Origin: CBDDEC01 sp965226785
GTDB taxonomy: Bacteria; Chloroflexota; Dehalococcoidia; UBA2979
Direction: 5' to 3'
Assembly (NCBI GenBank): GCA_965226785.1
Contig: CBDDEC010000003.1
Span: forward strand, 496,001 to 560,000
Length of the DNA: 64,000 bases
Each line of letters begins with the position of its first letter. Position 1 is the stretch's first letter. Below the pieces are notes generated by a model. That model saw only the letters and a list, made by a program, of their open reading frames with translations, searched no databases and was not told the origin of the DNA. The position numbers were made by a program, and so were the translations under genes. This document shows positions 1-8,287 of the stretch, one piece after another.

Positions 1-1
1 G

Positions 2-1342
2 TCAGTCGAGTGTGCGCAGCTCCGGCTGCCAGATGGCGGTGGCGAACACCCCTGCGATGATGACGATGCCGGCGGCGGCGTAGACGGGTTCGAGCCCGAT
101 CTCCTGTGCGATCAGGCCGATGCCGAGTCCGGCGACCTGCATCAGCCCGCCGGAGAGCAGCAGCAGGCCGGTCACCCGGCCCAGTACGCGATTGGGCACG
201 CGGCGCTGGATGATGGCGGTGCCGACGGTCTGCACCATCGAGTGGCCGAAGCCGGCGATGCCGTTGAACAGGAACGCCGGCGCGATGTGGCGGCTGAGGC
301 TGAAGCCGAGCACTGCGACGCCGAGCGCCATCGCAGCGCCGAGGTAGGTCATGCCCATGCGCTGGTAGTTGCCTCGGCTGGCGAGCCAGACCGCGCCAGC
401 GATCCCGCCAAGGGCCCAGAACATCATCATCACGCCCCAGCCAACGGCGTCCAGGGAGAGGATGTCCTCGACCCACGCGGCGATCAGCATGCCCATCACG
501 CTGAGACCGACCGCGGTGGCGCCCCAGTTGAGCAGGATCGTCCAGCGCACCGTCGCGTCGTTGCGCATGACCGCGAGGCCTCCTCGCAGGTTGGCGAGCA
601 TCGACTCACCCCCGGCGTCCGGGTCGGCCGCGCCGGCCCTCGTGCGCAGCGCGAAGGCGGCCGCGATGGTCACCACGTGGCCACTGGTGGCGATCAGGTA
701 GGTCCAGCCGAAGCCCAGGTACTCGATCATCAGCCCGGCCAGGACGGCGGCGGGCAGCAGCGCGATCGATTGAGCGAACTGCCAGATCGTGATCGACGAG
801 GTCAAGAGGTGCGGCGGGACGACATCACGAATCATCGCCGTCCTCGTTGGCTGGTCCTGGCCGTTGATCAGCCCGAACGAGGCGAAGAGCACGAACATCA
901 CGGCGAGCCACGGACTTTCGCCCGCCTCGACCTCCGGCCGGAACAGCAGCAGCGCGACGCCCAGGGCCATGGCGATGGCGATGAAGTGATTGACGATGAG
1001 CGTGGCGCGACGCGGGAAACGATCCGCGATGGCGCCGCCGAAGAGGACGAACGAGAGGAAGGTGACGCCGCGGATCGCACCGAGGGCGCCCAGCAGCACG
1101 ACCCGCTGATCCTCGGGCGCGGCGGTGTTCACGTACCAGGCCTGAGTGATGAAGAAGACGGGCCCGCGGAAGCCCGTGGCGATCTGGGTCGCCAGGAGCA
1201 GCCTGAAGTCGCGAATGCGCAGCGATGCGAACACGGAGTCGTCGCCCCTCGTGGGGACACGTGGCTCCTCCACGCTGGCCGTGCGTGCCGGGTCGGAGGT
1301 TGCGGGCATGGCGCGCATGCTATCTGATGCGCCGATGCCCAC
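2..1342 (-). CDS. MFS family transporter (probable efflux)
   Basis: This is a complete 446-residue integral membrane protein with about twelve hydrophobic segments. It is a major facilitator superfamily transporter of the EntS/MFS_3-like type, inferred to be an exporter in the cytoplasmic membrane; the substrate is unknown. The loop after the third segment reads GGAIADRFPRR, matching the conserved cytoplasmic G-x3-D-R-x-G/P-R-R motif of the superfamily. The chosen GTG start has a GGTGAT ribosome-binding-like stretch 8 nt upstream; ATG codons at 1318 and 1309 are alternatives. The start lies inside a 32-bp repeat shared with the beginning of comF. The gene diverges from comF and has no partner on its own strand in this window. 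Confidence 0.85.
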   Translation of the reverse strand: MGIGASDSMRAMPATSDPARTASVEEPRVPTRGDDSVFASLRIRDFRLLLATQIATGFRGPVFFITQAWYVNTAAPEDQRVVLLGALGAIRGVTFLSFVLFGGAIADRFPRRATLIVNHFIAIAMALGVALLLFRPEVEAGESPWLAVMFVLFASFGLINGQDQPTRTAMIRDVVPPHLLTSSITIWQFAQSIALLPAAVLAGLMIEYLGFGWTYLIATSGHVVTIAAAFALRTRAGAADPDAGGESMLANLRGGLAVMRNDATVRWTILLNWGATAVGLSVMGMLIAAWVEDILSLDAVGWGVMMMFWALGGIAGAVWLASRGNYQRMGMTYLGAAMALGVAVLGFSLSRHIAPAFLFNGIAGFGHSMVQTVGTAIIQRRVPNRVLGRVTGLLLLSGGLMQVAGLGIGLIAQEIGLEPVYAAAGIVIIAGVFATAIWQPELRTLD

Positions 1343-1361
1343 CGCGACCGATCACCCCGCG
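1330..1361. repeat. 32-bp perfect direct repeat, copy 1
   Basis: The 32 bases here are identical to 2275-2306 (offset 945 bp). Copy 2 contains the start codon and first codons of comF. Copy 1 carries the same ATG-CCC-ACC-GCG reading on the plus strand and, on the minus strand, the GTG start of the MFS gene. Weaker similarity (a shared GGGCG) continues a few bases beyond the perfect match. Confidence 0.9.
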
Positions 1362-1707
1362 ACTCTAGGGCGCCGGTCCGAGGGACGCTCGAGCAGGTCT
1401 TACCGGAGAGCGAGATCCTGGCGCACGTCGATCTCGGCTACGGATCGGTCGAGGTGTGAGAGGCGGCAAACTGATCTCGCGATCGTCCACGCGGACCCAC
1501 TTCCGTAACGGACAATCTCGCAGTGGGGTACACCGCTATAACGGGGATCTCAGTGACTTCCCGCCATAACTATCACCTCTGGCTCTCGATTTACTCGATT
1601 TTACTCTTACCTACAGGCGTATACTGCGTCCTTCTTGCGGGAACATTGAAATAACAGATCTAATCGCTTGCAGGAGTTGACCCGCGGGTCGTAGGTAGTC
1701 TTCCGCC
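1362..1707. other. AT-richer non-coding segment inside the repeat-bounded insert
   Basis: No convincing gene is visible here. Positions about 1530-1670 have clearly lower GC than the flanks, with runs such as GATTTACTCGATTTTACTC and GAAATAACAGATC. It forms the left part of the segment between the two 32-bp direct repeats and may be of foreign origin. Confidence 0.5.
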
Positions 1708-2220
1708 ATGACGCTGCCCCAGCCAATACGACGCCTGCGTCCATTGTCAGCAGGCGTGGTGGTGGTGGTACTCGTCATCATAATCATCACATTCATGGCG
1801 CTCGCCGCGATTGAGTTTGGCGGCGATGGCGGCAACTACCCTCGCGTTCATGCAGACGGAAGTCTTGAGTACGAAGACGGCACCATCATCCTCGATGGTG
1901 TCTTCTTCTTCCCAGGCGGTGTTCAGCTATGTCCGGACGGGAGCTGGTACGCCCCCAGGTGTCAACGCCGGCTTCGGCGGGTTGCCGACATCTGTTGTGC
2001 GGCGAGATCATCCCTGCGAGCTGAAAGGACCATGACGATCGCCCGTTCGCCGGCAGTGGCCATGAGGCAGGCGCGCGCCTCCAAGCCAGCTTCGAGAGAA
2101 GCTGATCTGACGACTGGCCCCGGCCCTCTCAGGGAGGCCGCTCAGAAGTTCGGCATCGGCTGTCGGATGTTCAACAGCACGCACATTCTGTTTACCAAGT
2201 GGCAGGGCGGGCTCATCTGA
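1708..2220 (+). CDS. small single-pass membrane protein, unknown
   Basis: I do not recognise this gene. The first 85 or so codons look genuinely protein-like: a basic N-terminus (RRLRPL), one strongly hydrophobic helix of Val/Ile residues at about 16-35, then a short hydrophilic domain rich in Gly, Asp and aromatic residues (DGSLEYEDGT, CPDGSWYAP). The rest of the 170-codon frame is Arg/Ala-rich and looks like run-on into non-coding sequence, so the natural stop may have been lost or the frame shifted near codon 88. It lies wholly within the 945-bp repeat-bounded segment, so it could be cargo of that insert. The function is unknown. Confidence 0.35.
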   Translation: MTLPQPIRRLRPLSAGVVVVVLVIIIITFMALAAIEFGGDGGNYPRVHADGSLEYEDGTIILDGVFFFPGGVQLCPDGSWYAPRCQRRLRRVADICCAARSSLRAERTMTIARSPAVAMRQARASKPASREADLTTGPGPLREAAQKFGIGCRMFNSTHILFTKWQGGLI

Positions 2221-2274
2221 CCACTCCCGCCGCCAGCAGCCCGATGCCGAGGTCACCCCCCCCCGTGTCAAGAA

Positions 2275-2306
2275 CGCCGATGCCCACCGCGACCGATCAC
2301 CCCGCG
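2275..2306. repeat. 32-bp perfect direct repeat, copy 2 (comF start)
   Basis: This second copy is identical to 1330-1361 and spans the comF initiation codon at 2280. The two copies bound a segment of about 913 bp that includes AT-richer sequence than anything nearby. The arrangement looks like an insertion or segmental duplication scar, but no transposase or terminal inverted repeat is visible. Confidence 0.9.
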
Positions 2307-3017
2307 CGCCCTGGGCGTGCGCACGCCCTGCGCCAGTTGCTGGACGCCGCCGTCGACGCGCTGCTGCCCCAGCGTTGCCTGGTCTGCGGCCGCTTCGGGG
2401 CGGCGCTGCACGCGCACTGCGTACCAACCCTGCAGCGCGCGGAGCCGCCGAGGTGCGAACGCTGCTGGCAACCGAGCCGAGCGACGTGGTGCGAGGCCTG
2501 CACCGAGGACGGCAGCGATGCCCCGGCGTTCTCCGGGCTGCGCGCGCCGTTCCAGTTCGAGGGCGATGTCCGTCGCGCGATCCTCGAGGCGAAGTTTCGC
2601 GGTGTGACGGCGCTGCTCGAGCCGCTGGCGATCGAGGCAGCGGCGATGCTGCCGCGGGCGTGGCGCGTTGACCTGGTCGCGCCGGTGCCGCTGCACCGAC
2701 GCCGCCAGCGCCGTCGAGGCTTCAACCAGGCGGAGATCGCGGCCGAACACGTTGCGCGCGCCCTCGGCCTGCCGCTCGTCGAGGCGCTCCGTCGCGTTGC
2801 CGACCGCGACCCGCAGGCGCAGCTCACCGCGGACGAGCGGTCGCGCAACCTCGACGGTGCGTTCGCCGTGGGGCGAACCTCGGTAGTGGCGGGCCGGCGC
2901 GTCCTGCTGGTCGATGACGTCACGACGACCGGCGCTACGCTGTCCGTGGCGGCGCGCACACTGCGCGACGCCGGCGCGGAGGCCGTCTACGGGCTCGCCC
3001 TCGCGCGCGGGGACTAG
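2280..3017 (+). CDS. comF: ComF family phosphoribosyltransferase-like protein
   Basis: This is a 245-residue ComF/GntX family protein. An N-terminal zinc ribbon supplies Cys33/36, Cys47, Cys59/62 and Cys71/74. The C-terminal type I phosphoribosyltransferase domain has the PRPP loop VLLVDDVTTTGATL near residue 210 and the family motif RRGFNQAE. ComF proteins take part in uptake or processing of transforming DNA in naturally competent bacteria; the biochemical activity is not settled. The ATG at 2280 fits the family N-terminus; an in-frame upstream start at 2199 would add unlikely sequence. There is no clear Shine-Dalgarno sequence. The next gene starts 8 bp downstream and is probably cotranscribed. 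Confidence 0.85.
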   Translation: MPTATDHPARPGRAHALRQLLDAAVDALLPQRCLVCGRFGAALHAHCVPTLQRAEPPRCERCWQPSRATWCEACTEDGSDAPAFSGLRAPFQFEGDVRRAILEAKFRGVTALLEPLAIEAAAMLPRAWRVDLVAPVPLHRRRQRRRGFNQAEIAAEHVARALGLPLVEALRRVADRDPQAQLTADERSRNLDGAFAVGRTSVVAGRRVLLVDDVTTTGATLSVAARTLRDAGAEAVYGLALARGD

Positions 3018-3025
3018 GGGCACCC

Positions 3026-4180
3026 GTGGCGAGCCAGGCGGCAGCACTCGACCTCGTCGTCACGCTCGGGGGCGTCGAGGGCGGCGAGCTCGAGACGCTG
3101 ATGCGTCGTGCCCTGGAGGCGACAGCGCTCGACACGCTCGAACGTGCCCTCGCCGGCGGCCGTGTCGAACGGGCCTGGCTGGTCACCGACGCCGAGCCGA
3201 CGCTGCCGGTCCCCGCCGGTGCACGCGTTCAGCTCGACGATGGGGCCTTCCACTTCGGCGAACATCTCGCGCACCTCGTCGAGGCGGAAGGCATTGAGCG
3301 CCTGCTCTACATCGGAGCGGGCGCCGGACCGCTCCTGACCGCCCAGGACCTTGCGGCCTTCGACGTTCCCTCGGTCGGTTGCGTGGCCAACAACGCCTAC
3401 TCGGCCGACGGGTTCGCGTTGACGCCTGCCTCGGCGCTGGCGCGGCTTGACCCCGCGCCGCGGTCGGACAACGAGGTGCCGCGACGGCTGCGCGACGAAG
3501 CGGGCGTCGAGGTGCTGGAGCTGGAGCGCACGATCGCGACGCAGTTCAACCTCGACGCTCCAGTCGACCTCGCCGCGCTGGCGCTCGTTGGCGCGGGCGG
3601 TCCACGACTTCGGCGCTACCTCGCCGACGCGGCGCTCGACACCGAGCGTCTGGCCGCGGCGGCTCGCATGTTCAGCGATCGGAGCGCCGAGGTGCTGGTC
3701 GCGGGTCGCGTCAGCGCGCGTACCTGGCGCTACCTCGAACGGGACACGCCCGTGCGTGTGCGCATGCTGTCCGAGGAGCGCGGGATGGTGTCGGCCGGCA
3801 CGGAGGCGGACGGGTCGGCGCGTTCGCTGCTGGGGCAGCTGATCGAGGCGGTCGGACCGGAGCGCGCCTTCGGCGATCTGCTGCCGGAACTCTGCGATGC
3901 TGCGTTCATCGACATCCGGCCCGCGCTCGTCCAGCTCGGCATCCGCGCGACCCGAGCCGATCGCTACGCCGCCGACCTCGGACGCCCCGAGCTGATCGAG
4001 GACGCTCGCCTGCGCGCGATCGTCGACGCGGCGATCGCCGCGCCCGTGCCGGTCATCCTCGGCGGGCACTCGCTGGTGACCGGCGGCCTGATGCTGCTCA
4101 ACCAGTGGGCGTGGGACGAGCACGATCGTTCGCGCGGGCTCGACCCCGACCCTTCGAGGCGGGGCCGCGACGGTGGTTGA
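3026..4180 (+). CDS. conserved hypothetical protein, possible nucleotidyltransferase-like fold
   Basis: This is a 384-residue soluble protein that I cannot assign. It starts at a GTG 8 bp after comF. The N-terminal third alternates beta-strand-like and helical segments (LDLVVTLGGVEGGE, RAWLVTDAEP, ERLLYIGAG) in a way that resembles sugar-nucleotide or cofactor nucleotidyltransferases. However, the usual G-x-G-T-R nucleotide loop is absent. The middle has an Asn-Asn-Ala-Tyr-Ser-Ala-Asp stretch and the C-terminus is rich in Asp and Arg. Codon and amino-acid composition match the neighbours, so it is a real gene. The role is unknown. Confidence 0.55.
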   Translation: MASQAAALDLVVTLGGVEGGELETLMRRALEATALDTLERALAGGRVERAWLVTDAEPTLPVPAGARVQLDDGAFHFGEHLAHLVEAEGIERLLYIGAGAGPLLTAQDLAAFDVPSVGCVANNAYSADGFALTPASALARLDPAPRSDNEVPRRLRDEAGVEVLELERTIATQFNLDAPVDLAALALVGAGGPRLRRYLADAALDTERLAAAARMFSDRSAEVLVAGRVSARTWRYLERDTPVRVRMLSEERGMVSAGTEADGSARSLLGQLIEAVGPERAFGDLLPELCDAAFIDIRPALVQLGIRATRADRYAADLGRPELIEDARLRAIVDAAIAAPVPVILGGHSLVTGGLMLLNQWAWDEHDRSRGLDPDPSRRGRDGG

Positions 4181-4268
4181 GGGCGGGTAGCGGGGGGGCG
4201 CGATAGCATGGGCCATCGAGCCCTGTGACACCTCGGACTTCCGCCCGAGCCGCCATCGAGGAACCCAC

Positions 4269-5534
4269 ATGACGACGACATCGCACGCCGCGGCGCTGGC
4301 CGAGGTGGACCCTGAGATCAAGGCGATCATCGAGCGCGAAGAGCAGCGCCAGAGCAGCGTGCTCGAGATGATCCCGTCCGAGAACTACGCGAGCCGGGCC
4401 GTGATCGAGGCGGTCGGTTCGGTGCTCACGAACAAGTACGCGGAGGGCTACCCGGGCGCACGCTACTACCACGGCAACGACGTGGTGGATGAGGCCGAGA
4501 ACCTCGCGCGCGACCGCGCGAAGGCGCTCTTTGGCGTCGATCACGCCAACGTGCAGCCCCACTCCGGGACGCAGGCGAACATGGCGACGTACCTCGGCGT
4601 GTTGAAGCCGGGCGACGTCGTGATGGGGATGCAGCTCGACGCGGGCGGACACCTCACGCACGGGCACCCGGTCAATGCGAGCGGCAAGCTCTACGACTTC
4701 GTCGCCTACGGCGTCGACCGCGAGAGTCACATCATCGACTACGACGGCATGGAGGCGCTCGCGAAGGAGCATCGCCCGAAGATCATCGTCGTCGGCGCGA
4801 CGGCCTACCCGCGTGTGATCGACTTCGAACGCGCACGTGCCATCGCCGACGAAGTGGAGGCGACGCTCGTTGCCGACATGGCGCACATCGCCGGGCTCGT
4901 AGCGGGCGGTGCGCACCCCTCGCCCGTGGGCCACGCGCAGGTGATCACGAGCTCGACGCACAAGACGCTGCGCGGCCCCCGAGGCGGGATAATCCTCTGC
5001 GACGACAAGTACCGCCGCCGCATCGATCGCGGCGTGTTCCCCGGCTCGCAGGGCGGGCCGATGATGCACGTGATCGCTGCCAAGGCGGTGATGTTCAAGG
5101 AGGCGGCGACCGAGGAGTTCAGCGCGCACGCGCACCAGATCGTCGCCAACGCACGGGCGCTGGCCGCCACGCTGAATGACGCCGGCATGCGCCTGATCAG
5201 CGGTGGTACCGACAACCACCTCGTGCTGCTCGACGTCACGCCGATCGGCATCAACGGCCTGCAGGCGGCGGATGCCCTCGAGGCGGCAGGGATCGTGGTC
5301 AACTTCAACTCGATCCCGTTCGACGAGCTGCCGCCACGGCAGGGCAGCGGGATTCGTTTTGGCACGCCCGCGATCACCTCGCGCGGCATGGGCGAGGCGG
5401 AGATGCAGCGCATTGGCACCCTGATGGCGGAGGTCGTGCAGGCGCACGAGGACGCGGCGAAGCACGCCGCGGTGCGCGCCGAGGTCGAGGAGCTGTGCGC
5501 GCGCTTCCCAGCGCCGGGTCTGCCCACGGACTAG
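4269..5534 (+). CDS. glyA: serine hydroxymethyltransferase
   Basis: This is a full-length 421-residue PLP enzyme that interconverts serine plus tetrahydrofolate with glycine plus 5,10-methylenetetrahydrofolate, the main cytosolic source of one-carbon units. It carries the SHMT signatures: IPSENYAS near the N-terminus, QPHSGTQAN for cofactor binding, and the PLP-lysine motif SSTHKTLRGPRGG with Lys at about 232. The ATG is preceded by GAGGAACCCAC, a reasonable ribosome-binding site. It sits alone between the unknown protein and an acyl-CoA dehydrogenase, with about 90 and 125 bp gaps. The product feeds the methionine/SAM cycle genes encoded elsewhere in this window. Confidence 0.96.
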   Translation: MTTTSHAAALAEVDPEIKAIIEREEQRQSSVLEMIPSENYASRAVIEAVGSVLTNKYAEGYPGARYYHGNDVVDEAENLARDRAKALFGVDHANVQPHSGTQANMATYLGVLKPGDVVMGMQLDAGGHLTHGHPVNASGKLYDFVAYGVDRESHIIDYDGMEALAKEHRPKIIVVGATAYPRVIDFERARAIADEVEATLVADMAHIAGLVAGGAHPSPVGHAQVITSSTHKTLRGPRGGIILCDDKYRRRIDRGVFPGSQGGPMMHVIAAKAVMFKEAATEEFSAHAHQIVANARALAATLNDAGMRLISGGTDNHLVLLDVTPIGINGLQAADALEAAGIVVNFNSIPFDELPPRQGSGIRFGTPAITSRGMGEAEMQRIGTLMAEVVQAHEDAAKHAAVRAEVEELCARFPAPGLPTD

Positions 5535-5659
5535 CGCCTGACCGCTGCCCCTGCGGTATCATCCGCGCGATGGCGCGCCACGCCGAATAGGCGAACAGCG
5601 CAGCCAGCGAACTCGGCCGGGCGAGAGCCGACCTCGGTCGTGCGAATGGAGACTCACAC

Positions 5660-6877
5660 ATGGACTGGAACGACTCTGAGGATCAGGCCGGGTTCCGCAC
5701 CGAGGTGAAAGCGTTCCTCGAAGAGGCGGTCCCGGATCGTTACAAATCGGATGAGCTGGGCTTCGGCTCCGGGTTCGCCTGGGGCAACGACCGCAAGTCT
5801 GACGACCCAGTGGCGGTAGCGGCCGCCGCCGAGTGGGCGAGCGCTCTGGGCGGCAAGGGCTGGATCGCTCCGCAGTGGCCGACCGAGTACGGCGGCGCCG
5901 GGCTGTCCCCCATGGAGCAGTTCATCTTCAACATGGAGATGACGGAGGCCAACGCGCCGAACGTTGGTGGTTCCGGCGTCTCGATGCTCGGGCCGATGCT
6001 GATGGTGCACGGGACCGACGAGCAGAAGGCCGAGCACATCCCGAAAATCCTGTCTGGCGAGGTGGCCTGGGCGCAGGGTTACTCCGAGCCGGGCTCGGGT
6101 TCCGACCTCGCCTCGCTGCAGACGCGGGCGATCCGCGACGGTGACGACTACGTGATCAACGGGCAAAAGATCTGGACCTCCGGCGCACACGTGGCCGACT
6201 GGTTCTTCGTTCTCGTGCGGACCGACCCGGACGCGCCGAAGCACCGTGGCATCTCGTTCGTCCTGATGGATGGCGAGACGCCGGGGCTGTCGGTCCGCCC
6301 GCTGGTAAACATGGCCTGGTCGCACGTTTTCAACGAGACGTTCTTCGAGGACGTGCGCGTCCCGGTCTCCAACCGTGTCGGCGAGGAGAACCGCGGCTGG
6401 TACGTCGGCATGACGCTGCTCGACTACGAGCGGTCGAACATTACCGGCGCCGTCTCCGCACGCCGCACCATCGACCGGCTGGTGACGCACGCGAACGGCG
6501 ACGGCAAGGAGAAGTCTCGGCTCGAGGAGCTGGGCACGATCCGCCATGAGATCGCCGACCGCTACATCGAGACCGAGGTCATGTACAACTTCTCGTTCCG
6601 CATCATCTCGATGCAGGACAAGGGACTGATCCCGAACTACGAGGCCTCGACCTCCAAGCTGTTTAACTCGGAGCTGTCGCAGCGTCTGTCCAACACGGGC
6701 GTCAAGACGTTTGGGCTGCACAGCAACATCTGGGACGAGGACGATGAGCGCGCGCCGCTGAAGGCGAGCTTCATCCAGTCGTACGTCGGCAGCGTCTCCT
6801 CGACGATCGCCGCCGGCACCTCGGAGATCCAGCGCAACATCATCGCCACACGCGGGCTGGGGCTGCCTCGCGGCTAG
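5660..6877 (+). CDS. acyl-CoA dehydrogenase family protein
   Basis: This 405-residue FAD enzyme oxidises an acyl-CoA to the enoyl-CoA, passing electrons to ETF. The order of domains is typical: N-terminal helical domain, middle beta domain with YSEPGSGSDLA and GQKIWTSGAH, and a C-terminal helical domain ending in AAGTSEIQRNIIATRGLGLPR, where flavin contacts lie. The sequence resembles the FadE-type or steroid-degradation-like subgroup with a long insertion around GLIPNYEAS. Chain length specificity cannot be read from the sequence. It is a single-gene unit followed by a strong terminator. Confidence 0.9.
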   Translation: MDWNDSEDQAGFRTEVKAFLEEAVPDRYKSDELGFGSGFAWGNDRKSDDPVAVAAAAEWASALGGKGWIAPQWPTEYGGAGLSPMEQFIFNMEMTEANAPNVGGSGVSMLGPMLMVHGTDEQKAEHIPKILSGEVAWAQGYSEPGSGSDLASLQTRAIRDGDDYVINGQKIWTSGAHVADWFFVLVRTDPDAPKHRGISFVLMDGETPGLSVRPLVNMAWSHVFNETFFEDVRVPVSNRVGEENRGWYVGMTLLDYERSNITGAVSARRTIDRLVTHANGDGKEKSRLEELGTIRHEIADRYIETEVMYNFSFRIISMQDKGLIPNYEASTSKLFNSELSQRLSNTGVKTFGLHSNIWDEDDERAPLKASFIQSYVGSVSSTIAAGTSEIQRNIIATRGLGLPRG

Positions 6878-6904
6878 CCTCGCCTCGAACGGCCGCAAGC
6901 GCAC

Positions 6905-6928
6905 CGCCCCGCTCGCGAGAGCGGGGCG
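6905..6928 (+). terminator. intrinsic terminator after acyl-CoA dehydrogenase
   Basis: A perfect 10-bp GC-rich stem (CGCCCCGCTC / GAGCGGGGCG) encloses a GCGA tetraloop and is followed by a T-rich stretch (ATGTTGTGT). It begins 28 bp after the dehydrogenase stop codon and ends that transcript. Confidence 0.8.
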
Positions 6929-7093
6929 ATGTTGTGTCAGCGGCGTGTCGCGGCGCCCCTCGACGCTGGCCGGGTGCGCCCCCATACTCGTTGAGCCCCG
7001 CGCAGGCGGGCGCGCAAACCAACACCGCTCGATCGGGGCGAGCAGGCCGCCCGGCCGGACTCGCCTCCGAAGACCGAGGTCAGCGGAGGCACC

Positions 7094-7783
7094 GTGAACG
7101 AATACGAGCTGATGGCCGTGCTGCATCCGCGTCTGACCGCGGATGAGACCGATGGCGCGATCGAGTTCCTGCGCGAGCAGGTCACCTCGAACGGTGGCGA
7201 GGTCATCGAGGTGGACAACTGGGGACGGCGGCGTCTCGCCTACCCGGTCGATGCGAACTTCGAAGGCACCTACATCTTGACGACGCTGAAACTCCCGTCC
7301 GAGGGGACGCGACCCTTCGAGGCGCAACTGGTGCTGTCGGAGGATGTGATACGGCACCTGCTGATTCGTGGCATCATTCCCTACGAGGGTGAGGATCCTC
7401 GTAAGGCTCAGGTGAGGCCGGGCGGCCCCACGGATGCCCCACCCCCAGCGCCCGCCGAGAGTGCGGAGGCCGCCGACGCCCCCGCGGAGGCTGGCGAGGA
7501 GACTGCGGCGGCGGCAGCCACAGCAGTCGAGGAGGCTTCGGACAGTTCGCCCGCTGAGGCTCCCACAGCCGAGGCGGAGCCCGCCGATGACGACGCGGAG
7601 GCTGAGGCCGAAGCAGACGAGGTAGCGACCGAAGGTGACGCGGAGGCTGAAGCAGACGCTGAGGTTGAGGCTGAGGCAAAGCCAGACGCCGACGCTGACG
7701 CTGAAGCTGAGGCGAAGCCAGACGCCGACGCTGACGCTGAGGCAAAGCCAGACGCCGACGCTGAGCAGCCGGCCGCCGAGTGA
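7094..7783 (+). CDS. rpsF: 30S ribosomal protein S6 with long acidic tail
   Basis: Residues 1-97 are a normal bS6, which binds 16S rRNA with S18: NEYELMAVLHP at the start and RRRLAYPVDANFEGTYI in the middle. The remaining roughly 130 residues are an Ala/Glu/Asp-rich extension (normal S6 is about 95-110 residues), built partly of repeated Asp-Ala-Asp-Ala-Glu blocks encoded by near-identical DNA repeats. The start is GTG with GGAGG 6 nt upstream. It heads the conserved rpsF-ssb-rpsR cluster. The tail is in frame, ends in a clean stop, and parallels tails on other ribosomal proteins here. Confidence 0.93.
   Translation: MNEYELMAVLHPRLTADETDGAIEFLREQVTSNGGEVIEVDNWGRRRLAYPVDANFEGTYILTTLKLPSEGTRPFEAQLVLSEDVIRHLLIRGIIPYEGEDPRKAQVRPGGPTDAPPPAPAESAEAADAPAEAGEETAAAAATAVEEASDSSPAEAPTAEAEPADDDAEAEAEADEVATEGDAEAEADAEVEAEAKPDADADAEAEAKPDADADAEAKPDADAEQPAAE
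7679..7764 (+). repeat. tandem repeats in the rpsF acidic tail
   Basis: Three copies of a unit beginning AAGCCAGACGCCGACGCTGA start at 7679, 7715 and 7745 (36 and 30 bp periods). They encode Lys-Pro-Asp-Ala-Asp-Ala-Asp-Ala-Glu repeats. Near-identity at the DNA level suggests recent slippage expansion. Confidence 0.85.
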
Positions 7784-7827
7784 GAACGGACTACTCCTCC
7801 CCGGTCCTGAAGGGCTAGGGCATCAAG

Positions 7828-8241
7828 ATGCTGAACAAATGCATGATCATCGGGAACCTGGGCGCCGACCCGGAGATGCGGTACACCGCCAACGGCAACG
7901 CGGTGACCACATTCCGCGTCGCGACCTCCAGGAGCTACAACTCCGCTGAGGGTGAGCGGCGTGAGGAGACCGAGTGGTTCTCCATCGTGACCTGGAACCG
8001 ACTGGCCGAGACGTGTGCGCAGTACCTGACCAAGGGCCGACAGGTCTACGTCGACGGACGCATGCAGACGCGGTCATGGGAGGGCCAGGACGGCCAGAAG
8101 CGCTACCGCACCGAGCTGATCGCTGAGACCGTCAAATTCCTGGGCAACCGCAACGACCCACCGGCCGGCGACTTCGCGCCGAGCATGGCCGTGGGGGCGG
8201 ACGCCGAGGGCGACATCGACCCGGACGACCTGCCCTTCTGA
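7828..8241 (+). CDS. ssb: single-stranded DNA-binding protein
   Basis: This 137-residue SSB coats single-stranded DNA in replication and repair. The OB fold starts with MLNKCMIIGNLGADPEMRYT, contains the WNRLAETCAQYLTKGRQVYVDGR region and ends with the acidic tip DIDPDDLPF, the docking site for partner proteins. The linker is short. It lies between rpsF and rpsR, the usual bacterial arrangement, and is probably cotranscribed with both (44 and 46 bp gaps). Confidence 0.95.
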   Translation: MLNKCMIIGNLGADPEMRYTANGNAVTTFRVATSRSYNSAEGERREETEWFSIVTWNRLAETCAQYLTKGRQVYVDGRMQTRSWEGQDGQKRYRTELIAETVKFLGNRNDPPAGDFAPSMAVGADAEGDIDPDDLPF

Positions 8242-8287
8242 GCCGTAGAGCCCTACGGCGCAGAGCCGAGCAATCGAGGACTGAACG

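Noticed and set aside
1330..2306. An insertion sequence between the 32-bp repeats
   Set aside because: No transposase, terminal inverted repeat or short target duplication is visible. Only the direct repeat and a composition shift are supported.
4098..5465. Long minus-strand open frames opposite glyA, the acyl-CoA dehydrogenase, fusA, metK and others
   Set aside because: High GC makes long antisense frames common. These are Arg/His/Asp/Val-rich shadows of well-supported genes with no recognisable motifs.
7679..7764. CRISPR-like repeat array in the rpsF tail
   Set aside because: The repeats lie in frame within a coding sequence, have no unique spacers of constant length, and no cas genes are nearby.
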